Assembly: GCF_900156865.1 (NCBI RefSeq)
Contig: NZ_LT732529.1
Span: 3,686,356-3,750,355 of the forward strand
Direction of reading: 5' to 3'
Length of the DNA stretch: 64,000 bases
From: Litchfieldia sinesaloumensis
GTDB taxonomy: Bacteria > Bacillota > Bacilli > Bacillales > Bacillaceae_L
Shown: in pieces, positions 53,209 to 61,826 of the stretch
Numbering within the stretch: position 1 is the stretch's first letter
Layout of the letters: each line of letters begins with the position of its first letter
Notes under the pieces: model-generated
What the model was told of the DNA's origin: nothing
What the model saw: only the letters and a program-made list of their open reading frames with translations
Databases searched by the model: none
Position numbers and translations under genes: made by a program

Positions 53209-53284
53209 GAAGGTAGTAAGAAGAGATTAGATATAGTTTTATTTCTACGGAAATAATTTAGTAGGTACAAAAAGGGGGATGAGT

Positions 53285-54124
53285 ATGAGCGAAAACCTTT
53301 TAGTTGTTGATCAAATCAGCTATAGATACCCTGAAAATACGAAATCTGCATTGGAAGATCTATCATTCTCCGTTCAAAAAGGGGAGTGGCTTGCAATTGT
53401 AGGTCACAACGGTTCTGGTAAATCAACACTTGCTCGTATTCTTAATGGTTTGTTATTGCCTCATACTGGGACAGTAACAATTGATGGTATAAAACTAAGT
53501 GAAGATACGATTTGGGATATTCGGAGAAAAATCGGTATGGTATTCCAAAATCCTGATAATCAATTCGTTGGGACGACTGTAAAAGATGATATTGCCTTTG
53601 GTATGGAGAATAACGGAATACCAAGAGATACAATGGCTGCACGAATTGAAAGAGTCATTGACTTAGTTAATATGAATGATTTTCTTGAACATGAACCACA
53701 TCAACTATCTGGTGGGCAAAAACAAAGGGTAGCGATTGCGGGGGTTCTTGCTGTGCAACCCGATTTAATTATTCTTGATGAAGCTACCTCTATGTTAGAT
53801 CCACTTGGCAGGACTGAGGTTATAGAAACAATACGAGAAATTAAAAATGAGAGCCTTATTACGGTTATGTCCATTACTCATGATCTAGAAGAGGCCGCTC
53901 GAGCCGATCGGATTATTGTGATGAATCAGGGACAATTATTCGCTGAAGGTAAGCCAGAGGATATTTTTGCCTTGGGTGATAAACTAGTCGAAATCGGTTT
54001 GGACTTACCCTTTTCTGTAAAGGTTTCTAAAAAACTACGTGCAATTGGAGTTCCACTTTCAAAGAATCATATAACAGAAGAAGGTTTGGTGGATGAGCTA
54101 TGGACATTACAATCGAGAAACTAG
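53285..54124 (+). CDS. ecfA1: ECF transporter ATPase EcfA1
   Basis: A 279-residue ABC ATPase of the shared energy-coupling module for vitamin and metal uptake. Walker A GHNGSGKST, signature LSGGQKQR and Walker B LIILDEATSM are visible. ATG 53285 is chosen because AAAGGGGG directly abuts the ATG at 53279. The gene overlaps ecfA2 by 25 nt. Confidence 0.95.
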   Translation: MSENLLVVDQISYRYPENTKSALEDLSFSVQKGEWLAIVGHNGSGKSTLARILNGLLLPHTGTVTIDGIKLSEDTIWDIRRKIGMVFQNPDNQFVGTTVKDDIAFGMENNGIPRDTMAARIERVIDLVNMNDFLEHEPHQLSGGQKQRVAIAGVLAVQPDLIILDEATSMLDPLGRTEVIETIREIKNESLITVMSITHDLEEAARADRIIVMNQGQLFAEGKPEDIFALGDKLVEIGLDLPFSVKVSKKLRAIGVPLSKNHITEEGLVDELWTLQSRN

Positions 54125-54975
54125 AACATCGCTATCAGATTCGTTCACCGTTTGAGAGACTTGCTTTGTATGATGTGAATGCTGAGATTACATCTGGATC
54201 TTATGTTGCAATCATTGGGCATACAGGTTCAGGGAAGTCGACAATCCTACAGCATTTAAATGGACTTTTGCAACCTACTTCTGGTTCAATTACAATTGGT
54301 GAACGTACTATAAATGCTAAGCAGAAGGAAAAGAACCTAAAACCACTTCGAAAGAATGTTGGAGTTGTGTTTCAGTTTCCAGAGCATCAATTGTTTGAAG
54401 AAACAGTCGAGAAGGATATTTGTTTTGGACCTTTAAACTTTGGAGTCCCGTTAGAAGAAGCAAAAGTAAGAGCAAAACAGGTGATTCAAATGGTAGGCTT
54501 ATCTGAAGAATTTTTGTCTAAATCACCATTTGATCTAAGTGGTGGTCAAATGCGCCGTGTTGCGATTGCGGGAATCCTAGCGATGAATCCTGAAGTTTTG
54601 GTTTTGGACGAGCCTACAGCAGGATTAGATCCGAGAGGCCGATTTGAAATTATGGAGATGTTCTATAATCTTCATAAAGAACGTGGTCTTACAACAATCC
54701 TCGTAACACATAGTATGGAGGACGCTTCACGATATGCAGACCAGATACTTGTTATGGAAAAGGGTACGATAAAGTATAAAGGAAGACCTGATGAGATTTT
54801 CGCCAATCCCGAGCAGGTCCTTGGGTTAGGTTTAGATGTACCTGAGGCTGTTAGATTGAAAGGGATGCTAGAAAAGAGATTAGGTATTGATATTCCAGTT
54901 GCGGCAAGTTTATCAGTAGATGAAATTGTACGCTACGTAGGAGAAGCCCTTAAAGGTGAGGGGGGCAAAAAATGA
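54100..54975 (+). CDS. ecfA2: ECF transporter ATPase EcfA2
   Basis: A 291-residue partner ATPase: Walker A GHTGSGKST, Q-loop FQFPEHQLFEE, signature LSGGQMRR, Walker B VLVLDEPTAG. It pairs with EcfA1. The start lies within ecfA1, and the end overlaps ecfT by 4 nt. Confidence 0.96.
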   Translation: MDITIEKLEHRYQIRSPFERLALYDVNAEITSGSYVAIIGHTGSGKSTILQHLNGLLQPTSGSITIGERTINAKQKEKNLKPLRKNVGVVFQFPEHQLFEETVEKDICFGPLNFGVPLEEAKVRAKQVIQMVGLSEEFLSKSPFDLSGGQMRRVAIAGILAMNPEVLVLDEPTAGLDPRGRFEIMEMFYNLHKERGLTTILVTHSMEDASRYADQILVMEKGTIKYKGRPDEIFANPEQVLGLGLDVPEAVRLKGMLEKRLGIDIPVAASLSVDEIVRYVGEALKGEGGKK

Positions 54976-55763
54976 ACATTATAATAGGACGATATATACC
55001 AGGTAATTCCCTTATTCACCAAATGGATCCAAGGGCAAAACTTCTGTTAATATTCTTTTATGTGTTTATTGTTTTTATTGCAAACTCAGTTCTCACCTAT
55101 GCCTTATTAGGTTTATACACATTATCAATTATGTTACTAACGAGGGTTCCAATACGTTACATCCTATCTGGATTAAAACCAATTTTATGGGTTATTCTCT
55201 TTACCTTTGTTCTTCATATCTTTTTAACAAAGGAAGGGAACCTGCTTGTAGATTGGGGATGGCTTCAGATTTATGAAGGCGGCGTGACACAAGGGATTTT
55301 TATTGCATTAAGGCTATTATTTTTAATAATTATGACGACAATATTAACATTAACAAGTACTCCAATTGAAATTACGGATGGTATGGAGAGCCTGTTAGCT
55401 CCATTTAAGAAAATCGGTTTACCAACGCACGAGCTTGCACTTATGATGTCGATTTCACTTCGCTTTATTCCAACTCTTATGCAAGAAACGGAAAAAATCA
55501 TGAAGGCTCAGGCAGCGAGAGGTGTTGAATTCACGAGTGGACCGATAAAGGATCGAATGAAGGCTGTTGTTCCTTTATTAATTCCTCTGTTTATCAGTTC
55601 GTTTAAACGAGCGGAGGAACTTGCAATTGCAATGGAAGCAAGAGGTTACCGTGGTGGGGAAGGACGCACTAAACTTCGTCAATTACAGTGGCGAGGCCTA
55701 GATACACTTATGCTTATAGCACTTTGTGTTACAGCAGTTATACTATTTATATTACGTGGATAA
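54972..55763 (+). CDS. ecfT: ECF transporter transmembrane protein EcfT
   Basis: A 263-residue membrane scaffold with five or six predicted spans. The two coupling-helix Ala-Arg-Gly motifs are AQAARGVE and MEARGYRGG. Substrate-binding S components are encoded elsewhere. Confidence 0.95.
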   Translation: MNIIIGRYIPGNSLIHQMDPRAKLLLIFFYVFIVFIANSVLTYALLGLYTLSIMLLTRVPIRYILSGLKPILWVILFTFVLHIFLTKEGNLLVDWGWLQIYEGGVTQGIFIALRLLFLIIMTTILTLTSTPIEITDGMESLLAPFKKIGLPTHELALMMSISLRFIPTLMQETEKIMKAQAARGVEFTSGPIKDRMKAVVPLLIPLFISSFKRAEELAIAMEARGYRGGEGRTKLRQLQWRGLDTLMLIALCVTAVILFILRG

Positions 55764-55774
55764 TGAGGGAAAAA

Positions 55775-56524
55775 ATGAGTCGTTACAAATGCATCATCTC
55801 GTATGATGGTACCCAGTTTTCAGGGTATCAGGTACAACCAAATAAACGAACAGTCCAATCAGAGATTGAACGTGTCTTGCAAGGAATGCATAAAGGCTAT
55901 ACTGTAAAAGTCGTCGGTTCGGGGCGTACAGATGCTAATGTTCATGCATTTGGACAGGTTATTCATTTCGATTCTGATTTAACCATTCCGATTGAGGGGT
56001 GGAAGCGTGCATTAAATTCAATGCTTCCTCAGGATATTCGAATACAATCAATTGAGAAGGCTGATCCACAATTTCATGCGCGTTTTGATGTAAAGGCGAA
56101 GGAATATCGCTACAGGTTATTACTTAGTAAAGATCTATGTGTTTTTAAACGCCATTATATGTATCATTATCCATATCCATTAGATCTATCAGCTATGAAA
56201 GAGGCAGCCTTACGACTGATAGGCACCCATGATTTTACGAGTTTTTGTGCTTCAAAGACAGAGGTGCAGGACAAGGTTCGTACAATCTACCAGATTAATA
56301 TAGAAAAACAAAATGATGAACTCTTATTTTCGTTTATTGGGAATGGTTTTTTGTATAATATGGTAAGAATTCTTGTAGGTACACTTTTGGAGGTTGGAAG
56401 TGGCCAAATTGCATTAGAAAAGATGGGTACAATTATAGCTGGAAAGGATCGTTCCTTAGCAGGAAAGACGGCTCCGGGTCACGGTTTATACTTGTGGCAG
56501 GTCTTTTATGAGGATTGGAAGTAA
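55775..56524 (+). CDS. truA: tRNA pseudouridine(38-40) synthase
   Basis: A 249-residue enzyme with the catalytic Asp in GSGRTDANVHAFGQV (~residue 53). ATG 55775 (MSRYKCIISYDGTQFSG) follows GAGGG; the longer in-frame start would lie inside ecfT. It ends the ECF unit. Confidence 0.96.
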   Translation: MSRYKCIISYDGTQFSGYQVQPNKRTVQSEIERVLQGMHKGYTVKVVGSGRTDANVHAFGQVIHFDSDLTIPIEGWKRALNSMLPQDIRIQSIEKADPQFHARFDVKAKEYRYRLLLSKDLCVFKRHYMYHYPYPLDLSAMKEAALRLIGTHDFTSFCASKTEVQDKVRTIYQINIEKQNDELLFSFIGNGFLYNMVRILVGTLLEVGSGQIALEKMGTIIAGKDRSLAGKTAPGHGLYLWQVFYEDWK

Positions 56525-56572
56525 TTAGTACAAAAAAAACGTTATAACAACTAATCCTGGTGTAACATTTTC

Positions 56573-56601
56573 TTGACATTGTACCCTGAAAGATATATTA
56601 T
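56573..56601 (+). promoter_or_regulatory. Promoter of rplM-rpsI
   Basis: TTGACA (56573), 17 bp, TATTAT (56596). Confidence 0.8.
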
Positions 56602-56607
56602 ATTTTA

Positions 56608-56680
56608 GGTATGATATTTTAAATCCCACGTTAAAGCCCCGGAACTTTAATCGTGATTGAATAAAATATGAACTGTAAGA
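56608..56680 (+). promoter_or_regulatory. L13 leader RNA
   Basis: Nested stems: ATTTTA/TAAAAT (56616, 56662), CACG/CGTG and TTAAAG-CCCCGGAA-CTTTAA at the tip. Position and shape fit the known L13 leader of Firmicutes upstream of rplM, thought to mediate L13 feedback. Confidence 0.75.
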
Positions 56681-56697
56681 ATTTAGGAGGGAAACTC

Positions 56698-57135
56698 ATG
56701 CGTACAACATTTATGGCTAATGCTAATAATATAGAGCGCAAATGGTATGTTGTAGATGCTGAAGGTAAAACTTTAGGTCGTCTATCAACTGAGGTTGCTA
56801 CATTACTTCGTGGAAAACACAAACCAACTTTTACACCACATGTTGACACTGGTGATAATGTAATCATTATCAATGCTGAAAAGATTGAATTAACTGGTAA
56901 CAAATTAAACGATAAAATTTACTACCGTCACAGCCAATTCCCTGGCGGTCTTAAATCAAGAACTGCATTAGAAATGCGTACAAACTATCCAACAAAAATG
57001 CTTGAACTTGCAATCAAAGGTATGCTTCCAAAGGGTTCACTTGGTCGTCAAATGTTTAAAAAATTGCACGTTTATGCTGGAAGCGAACATCCACATCAAG
57101 CTCAACAACCTGAAGTTTACGAACTTCGCGGTTAA
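56698..57135 (+). CDS. rplM: Ribosomal protein L13
   Basis: A 145-residue protein ([20 protein letters not shown]) of early large-subunit assembly. ATG 56698 behind TAGGAGGG; the upstream in-frame codons belong to the leader. Confidence 0.98.
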   Translation: MRTTFMANANNIERKWYVVDAEGKTLGRLSTEVATLLRGKHKPTFTPHVDTGDNVIIINAEKIELTGNKLNDKIYYRHSQFPGGLKSRTALEMRTNYPTKMLELAIKGMLPKGSLGRQMFKKLHVYAGSEHPHQAQQPEVYELRG

Positions 57136-57155
57136 TTATTAAGGAGGGTATTAAT

Positions 57156-57548
57156 TTGGCACAAGTACAATATTATGGCACTGGTCGTCGTAAAAGCTCT
57201 GTTGCACGTGTACGTTTAGTTCCTGGCGACGGACGCATTGTTGTTAACGGCCGTGACGTTGCAGAGTATATTCCATTTGAAGCTTTAAGAGAAGTTGTAA
57301 AACAACCTTTAGTTGCTACTGAAACTGTAGGACGTTATGACGTTCTTGTAAATGTTAATGGCGGTGGTTACACTGGTCAAGCTGGCGCAATTCGCCACGG
57401 TATCGCTCGTGCGTTACTACAAGCTGATCCTGAGTTCCGTCCAACTTTAAAAGCAGCTGGTCTACTAACTCGTGACCCACGTATGAAAGAGCGTAAGAAA
57501 TACGGTCTTAAAGGTGCTCGTCGTGCACCACAATTCTCAAAACGTTAA
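57156..57548 (+). CDS. rpsI: Ribosomal protein S9
   Basis: A 130-residue protein ([19 protein letters not shown]) whose C-terminal Lys-Arg tail reaches the P-site tRNA (RRAPQFSKR). TTG start behind AAGGAGGG. Confidence 0.98.
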   Translation: MAQVQYYGTGRRKSSVARVRLVPGDGRIVVNGRDVAEYIPFEALREVVKQPLVATETVGRYDVLVNVNGGGYTGQAGAIRHGIARALLQADPEFRPTLKAAGLLTRDPRMKERKKYGLKGARRAPQFSKR

Positions 57549-57564
57549 TTATATTATCGTTTCA

Positions 57565-57599
57565 AGGCTCTCAACCAATTTGGTTGGGGGTCTTTTTTA
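57565..57599 (+). terminator. Terminator after rpsI
   Basis: GGCTCTCAACCAA pairs with TTGGTTGGGGGTC (with G-U pairs), followed by TTTTTT. Confidence 0.9.
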
Positions 57600-57940
57600 T
57601 AGCCAAAACGACGTATAGCTATTTATTGTGCGAGATAATAGTTTGATTTGTTCGCTTATTAATAATTTTATTTAAGCAGTTGCGTTACTGTCATTGATAA
57701 AAACAAATGCTCACACTTGGAAGTTCTTTCACTCACTTATTGAAGTTATTGTAATGTATACTGAAAAGTAAGGGGAAAATTATATAATAACGATTATCAG
57801 CAAACTATGTAGAGTGCTTTTCATATATGACGAATGGATAGACGATCTGTGTATGTTGTACTCGCATATTATTTGTTTCGACATGTCCTGTTGAGTTACG
57901 ATATGGAGTATAGAACTCGTTTATAAGGAGGCAAAGTTTT
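57600..57940 (+). promoter_or_regulatory. Intergenic region with a Fur-like box over a -10 element
   Basis: TAATAACGATTATCA at 57785-57799 matches the 7-1-7 Fur motif TGATAATnATTATCA at 12 of 14 fixed positions. A TATAAT overlaps it at 57783. No good -35 is seen; ACTGAA at 57760 is the best candidate with correct spacing. TCACACTTGGAAG near 57712 resembles the core of the 53-bp repeat. Otherwise AT-rich and without a gene. Confidence 0.4.
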
Positions 57941-58753
57941 ATGAGTGGGTTTCCTAAAGATGCAATGCGTATGTTAAAGGAGACAAGTCGTACTTTCTAT
58001 ATCCCGATTACTTTTCTGCAAAAAGAGCTAAAGTACTCGGTTGCATCTGCTTACCTAGTTTTTCGCGCAATCGATGAAATTGAAGATCATGAAGAAGTAG
58101 ACAATGAAGTAAAATACACAATTTTAATGCAGGTTAGTGACCTATTTAAAAAACCCTTTAATAATGAAGAATATTTACAAATAGTAGAGCCAGTTAAAGA
58201 CTATCTACCTGAGGTATCACTTCGTCTTGAAGAATGGTTACTTGCTTGTCCTGATGCAGTTTTACCAATCCTAAGGAATGCTGCGCATGAGATGGCATAT
58301 GGTATGGCAAAATGGTCAAAAGCGAATTGGAATATTCGTACTCGTGAAGATTTGGACGAGTATACATATTACGTAGCAGGCCTTGTTGGTGTAATGCTCT
58401 CAGAACTATGGTCGCACTATGGTGAAGAAAAAACAGACCGTGAACTTGCAATTGGTTATGGGCGTGGGCTTCAGGCTGTAAATATTTTACGCAACCAGAA
58501 GGAAGATTTGGATGAACGTGGTGTAAGCTTTGTACCTGATGGCTGGAAACGTGAGGATTTATTTGTCTACGCGGAGGAAAATCTAGCGAAAGCAGATGAG
58601 TATATGAAATCTCTACGTAAGAAAAGCATCATCTTATTTTGTCGTTTACCTCTTGCACTTGCGCAAAAAACGTTACATGCATTGAAAGAAGGGCGAGAAA
58701 AAATATCTCGTGCAGAAGTAGAACAAACGGTGGAGGAAGTCCAAACCAATTAA
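57941..58753 (+). CDS. Squalene/phytoene synthase family protein (YisP-like)
   Basis: A 270-residue all-helical prenyl-diphosphate enzyme. The first metal motif is intact (DEIED, residues 45-49 in FRAIDEIEDHEE). The second reads NQKED (185-189 in VNILRNQKEDLDERG), where squalene and dehydrosqualene synthases have Asp first. The same kind of Asn change is reported for B. subtilis YisP, a farnesyl-diphosphate phosphatase, so hydrolysis to farnesol is more likely than condensation. AAGGAGG site; followed 71 nt later by an IPP isomerase gene. Confidence 0.8.
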   Translation: MSGFPKDAMRMLKETSRTFYIPITFLQKELKYSVASAYLVFRAIDEIEDHEEVDNEVKYTILMQVSDLFKKPFNNEEYLQIVEPVKDYLPEVSLRLEEWLLACPDAVLPILRNAAHEMAYGMAKWSKANWNIRTREDLDEYTYYVAGLVGVMLSELWSHYGEEKTDRELAIGYGRGLQAVNILRNQKEDLDERGVSFVPDGWKREDLFVYAEENLAKADEYMKSLRKKSIILFCRLPLALAQKTLHALKEGREKISRAEVEQTVEEVQTN

Positions 58754-58824
58754 CTTTGTATACTGGATTGAGTGTTGTCCTTAGCTATATCTTATTTTGA
58801 GTCTGCGATAAGGAGGTGTTGGTG

Positions 58825-59865
58825 ATGACTAATACGATTGAACAAAGAAAATCTCAACATATTCAAATTTCATTGAACGAAAAGGTTACAGGGGATTCAA
58901 TTTCAACTGGATTGGAGTCACTTGTGTTCGTTCACAATGCTCTTCCTGAGATAGATTTTAACGAAATCTCTATTGAAACCAGGTTTTTGGACTATGTTTA
59001 TAAAACTCCATTTCTAATTAGTTCAATGACAGGTGGGACAGCCTTGGCTGAGACGATTAACCGGAACTTAGCAATAGCAGCCCAAGAAAGAGGATGGGCA
59101 CTTGCTCTTGGATCCACTCGAGCGCTTCTAGACATCGACGGACATTCCTCGTCTTTTTTAATGAGGAAATATGCTCCGAGTATCCCAATCATTGCAAATC
59201 TTGGTGCTGTTCAGTTTAATTATGGATTTGGGTTAGAAGAGTGTAGAAAGATCATTGAATTAACTGAGGCAGATATGCTTGTTCTACATTTGAATAGCAT
59301 TCAGGAAGTTATTCAGGATAATGGGGATACGAATTTTAAAGGGCTAATAAAGAAAATCGAACAATTGTGCACGATGTTGGAGGTTCCCGTTGGAGTTAAG
59401 GAAGTCGGTTGGGGAATAGACGGACAAACAGCAAGAAAGTTAATAGATGTTGGAATTTCGTTTATTGACGTTGCTGGTGCAGGGGGTACTTCTTGGAGCC
59501 AAGTGGAGAAATTCCGCTCGGAAGATCCAATCCGCCGAGCGGCAGCTGAAGCATTTAGTGGATGGGGAATCCCGACAGTAGAATCGATTAAGCTAGTTCG
59601 AAGTGAGAGTGGTGTTATTCCGCTTATTGCTAGCGGGGGAATGCAGACAGGTATAGATGCTGCAAAATCCATTGCATTAGGTGCTGATTTGGTAGGATTC
59701 GGTCGCTCGATTCTAAAAGAAGCGACCCAGAGTGCAGACGATGTCATTAAAATTATGAAAATCCGCGAGATGGAACTTCGTATGGCCATGTTTGGAGTGG
59801 GTGCCCTAGCCTTAGATACGTTGAAGGGTAACCCACGTCTAAAAGAACGTGGCAAAATTACGTAA
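58825..59865 (+). CDS. fni: Isopentenyl-diphosphate delta-isomerase, type 2
   Basis: An FMN- and NADPH-dependent enzyme interconverting IPP and DMAPP; 346 residues with a TIM-barrel: SSMTGGTALAETINRNLA, ALGSTRALL, VPVGVKEVGWGI, DVAGAGGTSW and the FMN-phosphate segment LIASGGMQTGID. ATG 58825 is 6 nt after AGGAGGTG. It supplies precursors made by the MEP pathway (ispD and ispF in this window) and probably forms a unit with the upstream synthase-family gene. Confidence 0.95.
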   Translation: MTNTIEQRKSQHIQISLNEKVTGDSISTGLESLVFVHNALPEIDFNEISIETRFLDYVYKTPFLISSMTGGTALAETINRNLAIAAQERGWALALGSTRALLDIDGHSSSFLMRKYAPSIPIIANLGAVQFNYGFGLEECRKIIELTEADMLVLHLNSIQEVIQDNGDTNFKGLIKKIEQLCTMLEVPVGVKEVGWGIDGQTARKLIDVGISFIDVAGAGGTSWSQVEKFRSEDPIRRAAAEAFSGWGIPTVESIKLVRSESGVIPLIASGGMQTGIDAAKSIALGADLVGFGRSILKEATQSADDVIKIMKIREMELRMAMFGVGALALDTLKGNPRLKERGKIT

Positions 59866-59913
59866 CCACTATTAAAACACTCTTTTTGTTATTAAACATG
59901 TAATATTACTCGA

Positions 59914-59946
59914 AGGCTCTAACCATTGGTTAAGAGTCTTTTTTGC
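59914..59946 (+). terminator. Terminator after fni
   Basis: GGCTCTAACC-ATT-GGTTAAGAGTC (one bulge) followed by TTTTTT. Confidence 0.88.
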
Positions 59947-59998
59947 GCTTGCGCATCCTAGTTAACAGCTGAATTTCCTTCAAGAAGATGGAAAACTT

Positions 59999-60007
59999 TG
60001 GTATGAT
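59999..60007 (+). promoter_or_regulatory. Extended -10 promoter before the YhfC-type gene
   Basis: TGGTATGAT (TATGAT at 60002) with a weak -35 TTCAAG at 59979 (about 17 bp apart). Confidence 0.5.
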
Positions 60008-60050
60008 ATGAGTTAAAGAATAGATTCACGCGTACCTAGGAGTGGTGGTA

Positions 60051-60731
60051 TTGGGTGGTATTATTATTGCGGTATTCGTCAGTTTGGGCATACCTCTAAT
60101 GGCTTTTGTTTATGCATGTTATAAAAAACTACACATTCCATTTGTATTAGGCATGCTGTCATTTGTAGTTTCCCAGGTTTTATTGAGAATTCCACTTTTG
60201 GAATACCTGGAGAAAAATAGCACGAGCTATTTAATGTTTAGCGCAACACAACCCGTTTTGTATGCAATAGTTGTTGGGGGATTGACGGCTGGAATTTTTG
60301 AAGAAATGGCTCGGTTTTTAGCCATGCGTTACTTCTTAAAGATGAAAGAATGGAATTCAGGTTTCTTATTTGGGCTTGGTCACGGGGGTATTGAAGCCAT
60401 TTTATTTGTTGGTATCAGTGCAGTACCACTAATATTTTCACCTACCGCCATCGCTTATAATGAGACTTACTTTATAAGTGGTATCGAGCGGTTCTTTGCA
60501 ATTATTTTGCATATGGGGCTTTCGGTTATTGTACTAAAAGGGGTTGTGACAAAAAGGATATTTTATGTACTGCTAGCTATTTTGCTCCATAGTTTTATAA
60601 ATTCAATAATAGGAATTTTACCGCTTTTTGTACCAAGAGGTATTGTATTAATTGTTTTGGAATCTACAATTGCAATTTTTGCAATAGTGGTATTTTGTTT
60701 TAGTTTACTACTAAATAGAAGGGGAGATTGA
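60051..60731 (+). CDS. YhfC-family intramembrane metalloprotease-like protein
   Basis: About 226 residues with seven or eight predicted membrane segments. The putative catalytic residues are in GIFEEMARF, GLGHGGIEAI and two later His-containing helices (LHMGLS, LLHSFIN), as in YhfC/PrsW-type glutamic or metallo membrane proteases. TTG 60051 is 8 nt from AGGAG; a GTG at 60042 overlaps that site. The substrate is unknown; the lipoprotein gene that follows by 2 nt is a possible partner. Confidence 0.8.
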   Translation: MGGIIIAVFVSLGIPLMAFVYACYKKLHIPFVLGMLSFVVSQVLLRIPLLEYLEKNSTSYLMFSATQPVLYAIVVGGLTAGIFEEMARFLAMRYFLKMKEWNSGFLFGLGHGGIEAILFVGISAVPLIFSPTAIAYNETYFISGIERFFAIILHMGLSVIVLKGVVTKRIFYVLLAILLHSFINSIIGILPLFVPRGIVLIVLESTIAIFAIVVFCFSLLLNRRGD

Positions 60732-60733
60732 TA

Positions 60734-61117
60734 ATGAGGAAAATAGTATTGTTAGTCGTAAGCGCTTTGTTGATGTTGGCTCTGGTAGCGTGCGGTGGTA
60801 ACGTTGACGAAGCAACCTCAGAAAAGTATGTGTCAAAGGCAGAAGATGTCATTTCTTTATTAAATGAGGGCAAGTATGGAGAAGTACATGATATGTTTGA
60901 CAATCAGATGAAAGTTGGATTATCCGAGGAACAAATGGAACAATTAACTCCAATTATTGAACAATCAGGTAGATTTGAAAAAGTAGATAAATCTTCAATT
61001 GAGGAAAAGGATGGCTATTATGTTGTGGTTTTAGTTGCCAAATACAGCGATGAGAATCGGATTTATACGATATCATTCAATGAGAATGATGAGATTGCAG
61101 GGCTCTACATTAAATAG
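60734..61117 (+). CDS. DUF3887-type lipoprotein
   Basis: A 127-residue exported lipoprotein: signal peptide MRKIVLLVVSALLMLALVAC with lipobox LVAC (Cys20). The mature part has alternating helix and strands resembling the DUF3887 fold (ISLLNEGKYGEVHDMFD ... IYTISFNENDEIAGLYI). Function unknown. It starts 2 nt after the YhfC-type gene, so the two are probably co-translated. Confidence 0.8.
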   Translation: MRKIVLLVVSALLMLALVACGGNVDEATSEKYVSKAEDVISLLNEGKYGEVHDMFDNQMKVGLSEEQMEQLTPIIEQSGRFEKVDKSSIEEKDGYYVVVLVAKYSDENRIYTISFNENDEIAGLYIK

Positions 61118-61129
61118 TAAATCACCTCT

Positions 61130-61181
61130 TGAAAAAAGGACTAAAACGGATGTTATACCTTTCTAACAACCGTTTTAGTCC
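61130..61181 (-). terminator. Terminator of the response-regulator operon (minus strand)
   Basis: GGACTAAAACGG (61138) and CCGTTTTAGTCC (61170) form a 12-bp stem. On the minus strand it is followed by TTTTTT, making a strong terminator; on the plus strand the T run is absent. The regulator's stop codon is inside the stem. Confidence 0.88.
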
Positions 61182-61816
61182 ACGAGTCGATTCTTCACTG
61201 CATATAGAGCTGCTTGTGTCCGATCAGCCAATTCTAGCTTCGCTAAAAGGTTCGATACATGTGTTTTAACTGTTTTTTCAGTGATGAAAAGAAATTTTGC
61301 GATTTCTTTATTACTCTTTCCTTTTGCAATTTCCTTTAACACCTCTAATTCTCTTTTTGTTAATTCATCTACGAGGTGTTTCTCCTGGTTTCTGTTAGTG
61401 GTTAGATTGGCTAATAGGTGTGAGGTCGCTTTTGGATGAAGTTGATTTTCTCCACCTATTATACGCTTGATAGATGCCAGAAGATCATCCGGCTCTATGT
61501 CTTTTAATTGGTAACCTGATGCGCCTGCTTCTAGGGCAGGTAAAACGTGATCCTGATCAGAAAAACTAGTCAGCATCATTATTTTTATGTCTGGTTGTTC
61601 TAATTTGATTACTTTCGTTGCCTCAATTCCGTCCATCACAGGCATAACTAAATCCATTAGTATTAAATCTGGTTTTAAGAATTTGGCTTGTTGAATAGCT
61701 TCTCTTCCATTTGCTGCTTCACCGACAATCTCAATCTCTTTTTGTGTTTGTAGGAAAAAGGCAAGGCCGCGCCTAACGATATGATGGTCATCCACAAGTA
61801 ATATACGTATGCTCAC
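61175..61816 (-). CDS. NarL/LuxR-family response regulator (YhcZ/AirR-like)
   Basis: A 213-residue regulator. The receiver domain has the acidic pair in LLVDDHH (Asp9/Asp10), phosphorylated Asp55 (LILMDLVMP) and Lys105 (GYQLKD). The C-terminal LuxR helix-turn-helix is LTKRELEVLKEIAKGKSNKE then TEKTVKTHVSNLLAKL. It begins 10 nt after the kinase gene and is co-transcribed with it. Family comparison: YhcZ of Bacillus and AirR of Staphylococcus. Confidence 0.92.
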   Translation of the reverse strand: MSIRILLVDDHHIVRRGLAFFLQTQKEIEIVGEAANGREAIQQAKFLKPDLILMDLVMPVMDGIEATKVIKLEQPDIKIMMLTSFSDQDHVLPALEAGASGYQLKDIEPDDLLASIKRIIGGENQLHPKATSHLLANLTTNRNQEKHLVDELTKRELEVLKEIAKGKSNKEIAKFLFITEKTVKTHVSNLLAKLELADRTQAALYAVKNRLVD

Positions 61817-61826
61817 AACAATCCCC

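Noticed and set aside
55688-55774. Longer TruA with 29 extra residues
   Set aside because: The extension overlaps the end of ecfT in another frame, while ATG 55775 has GAGGG and matches the family start.
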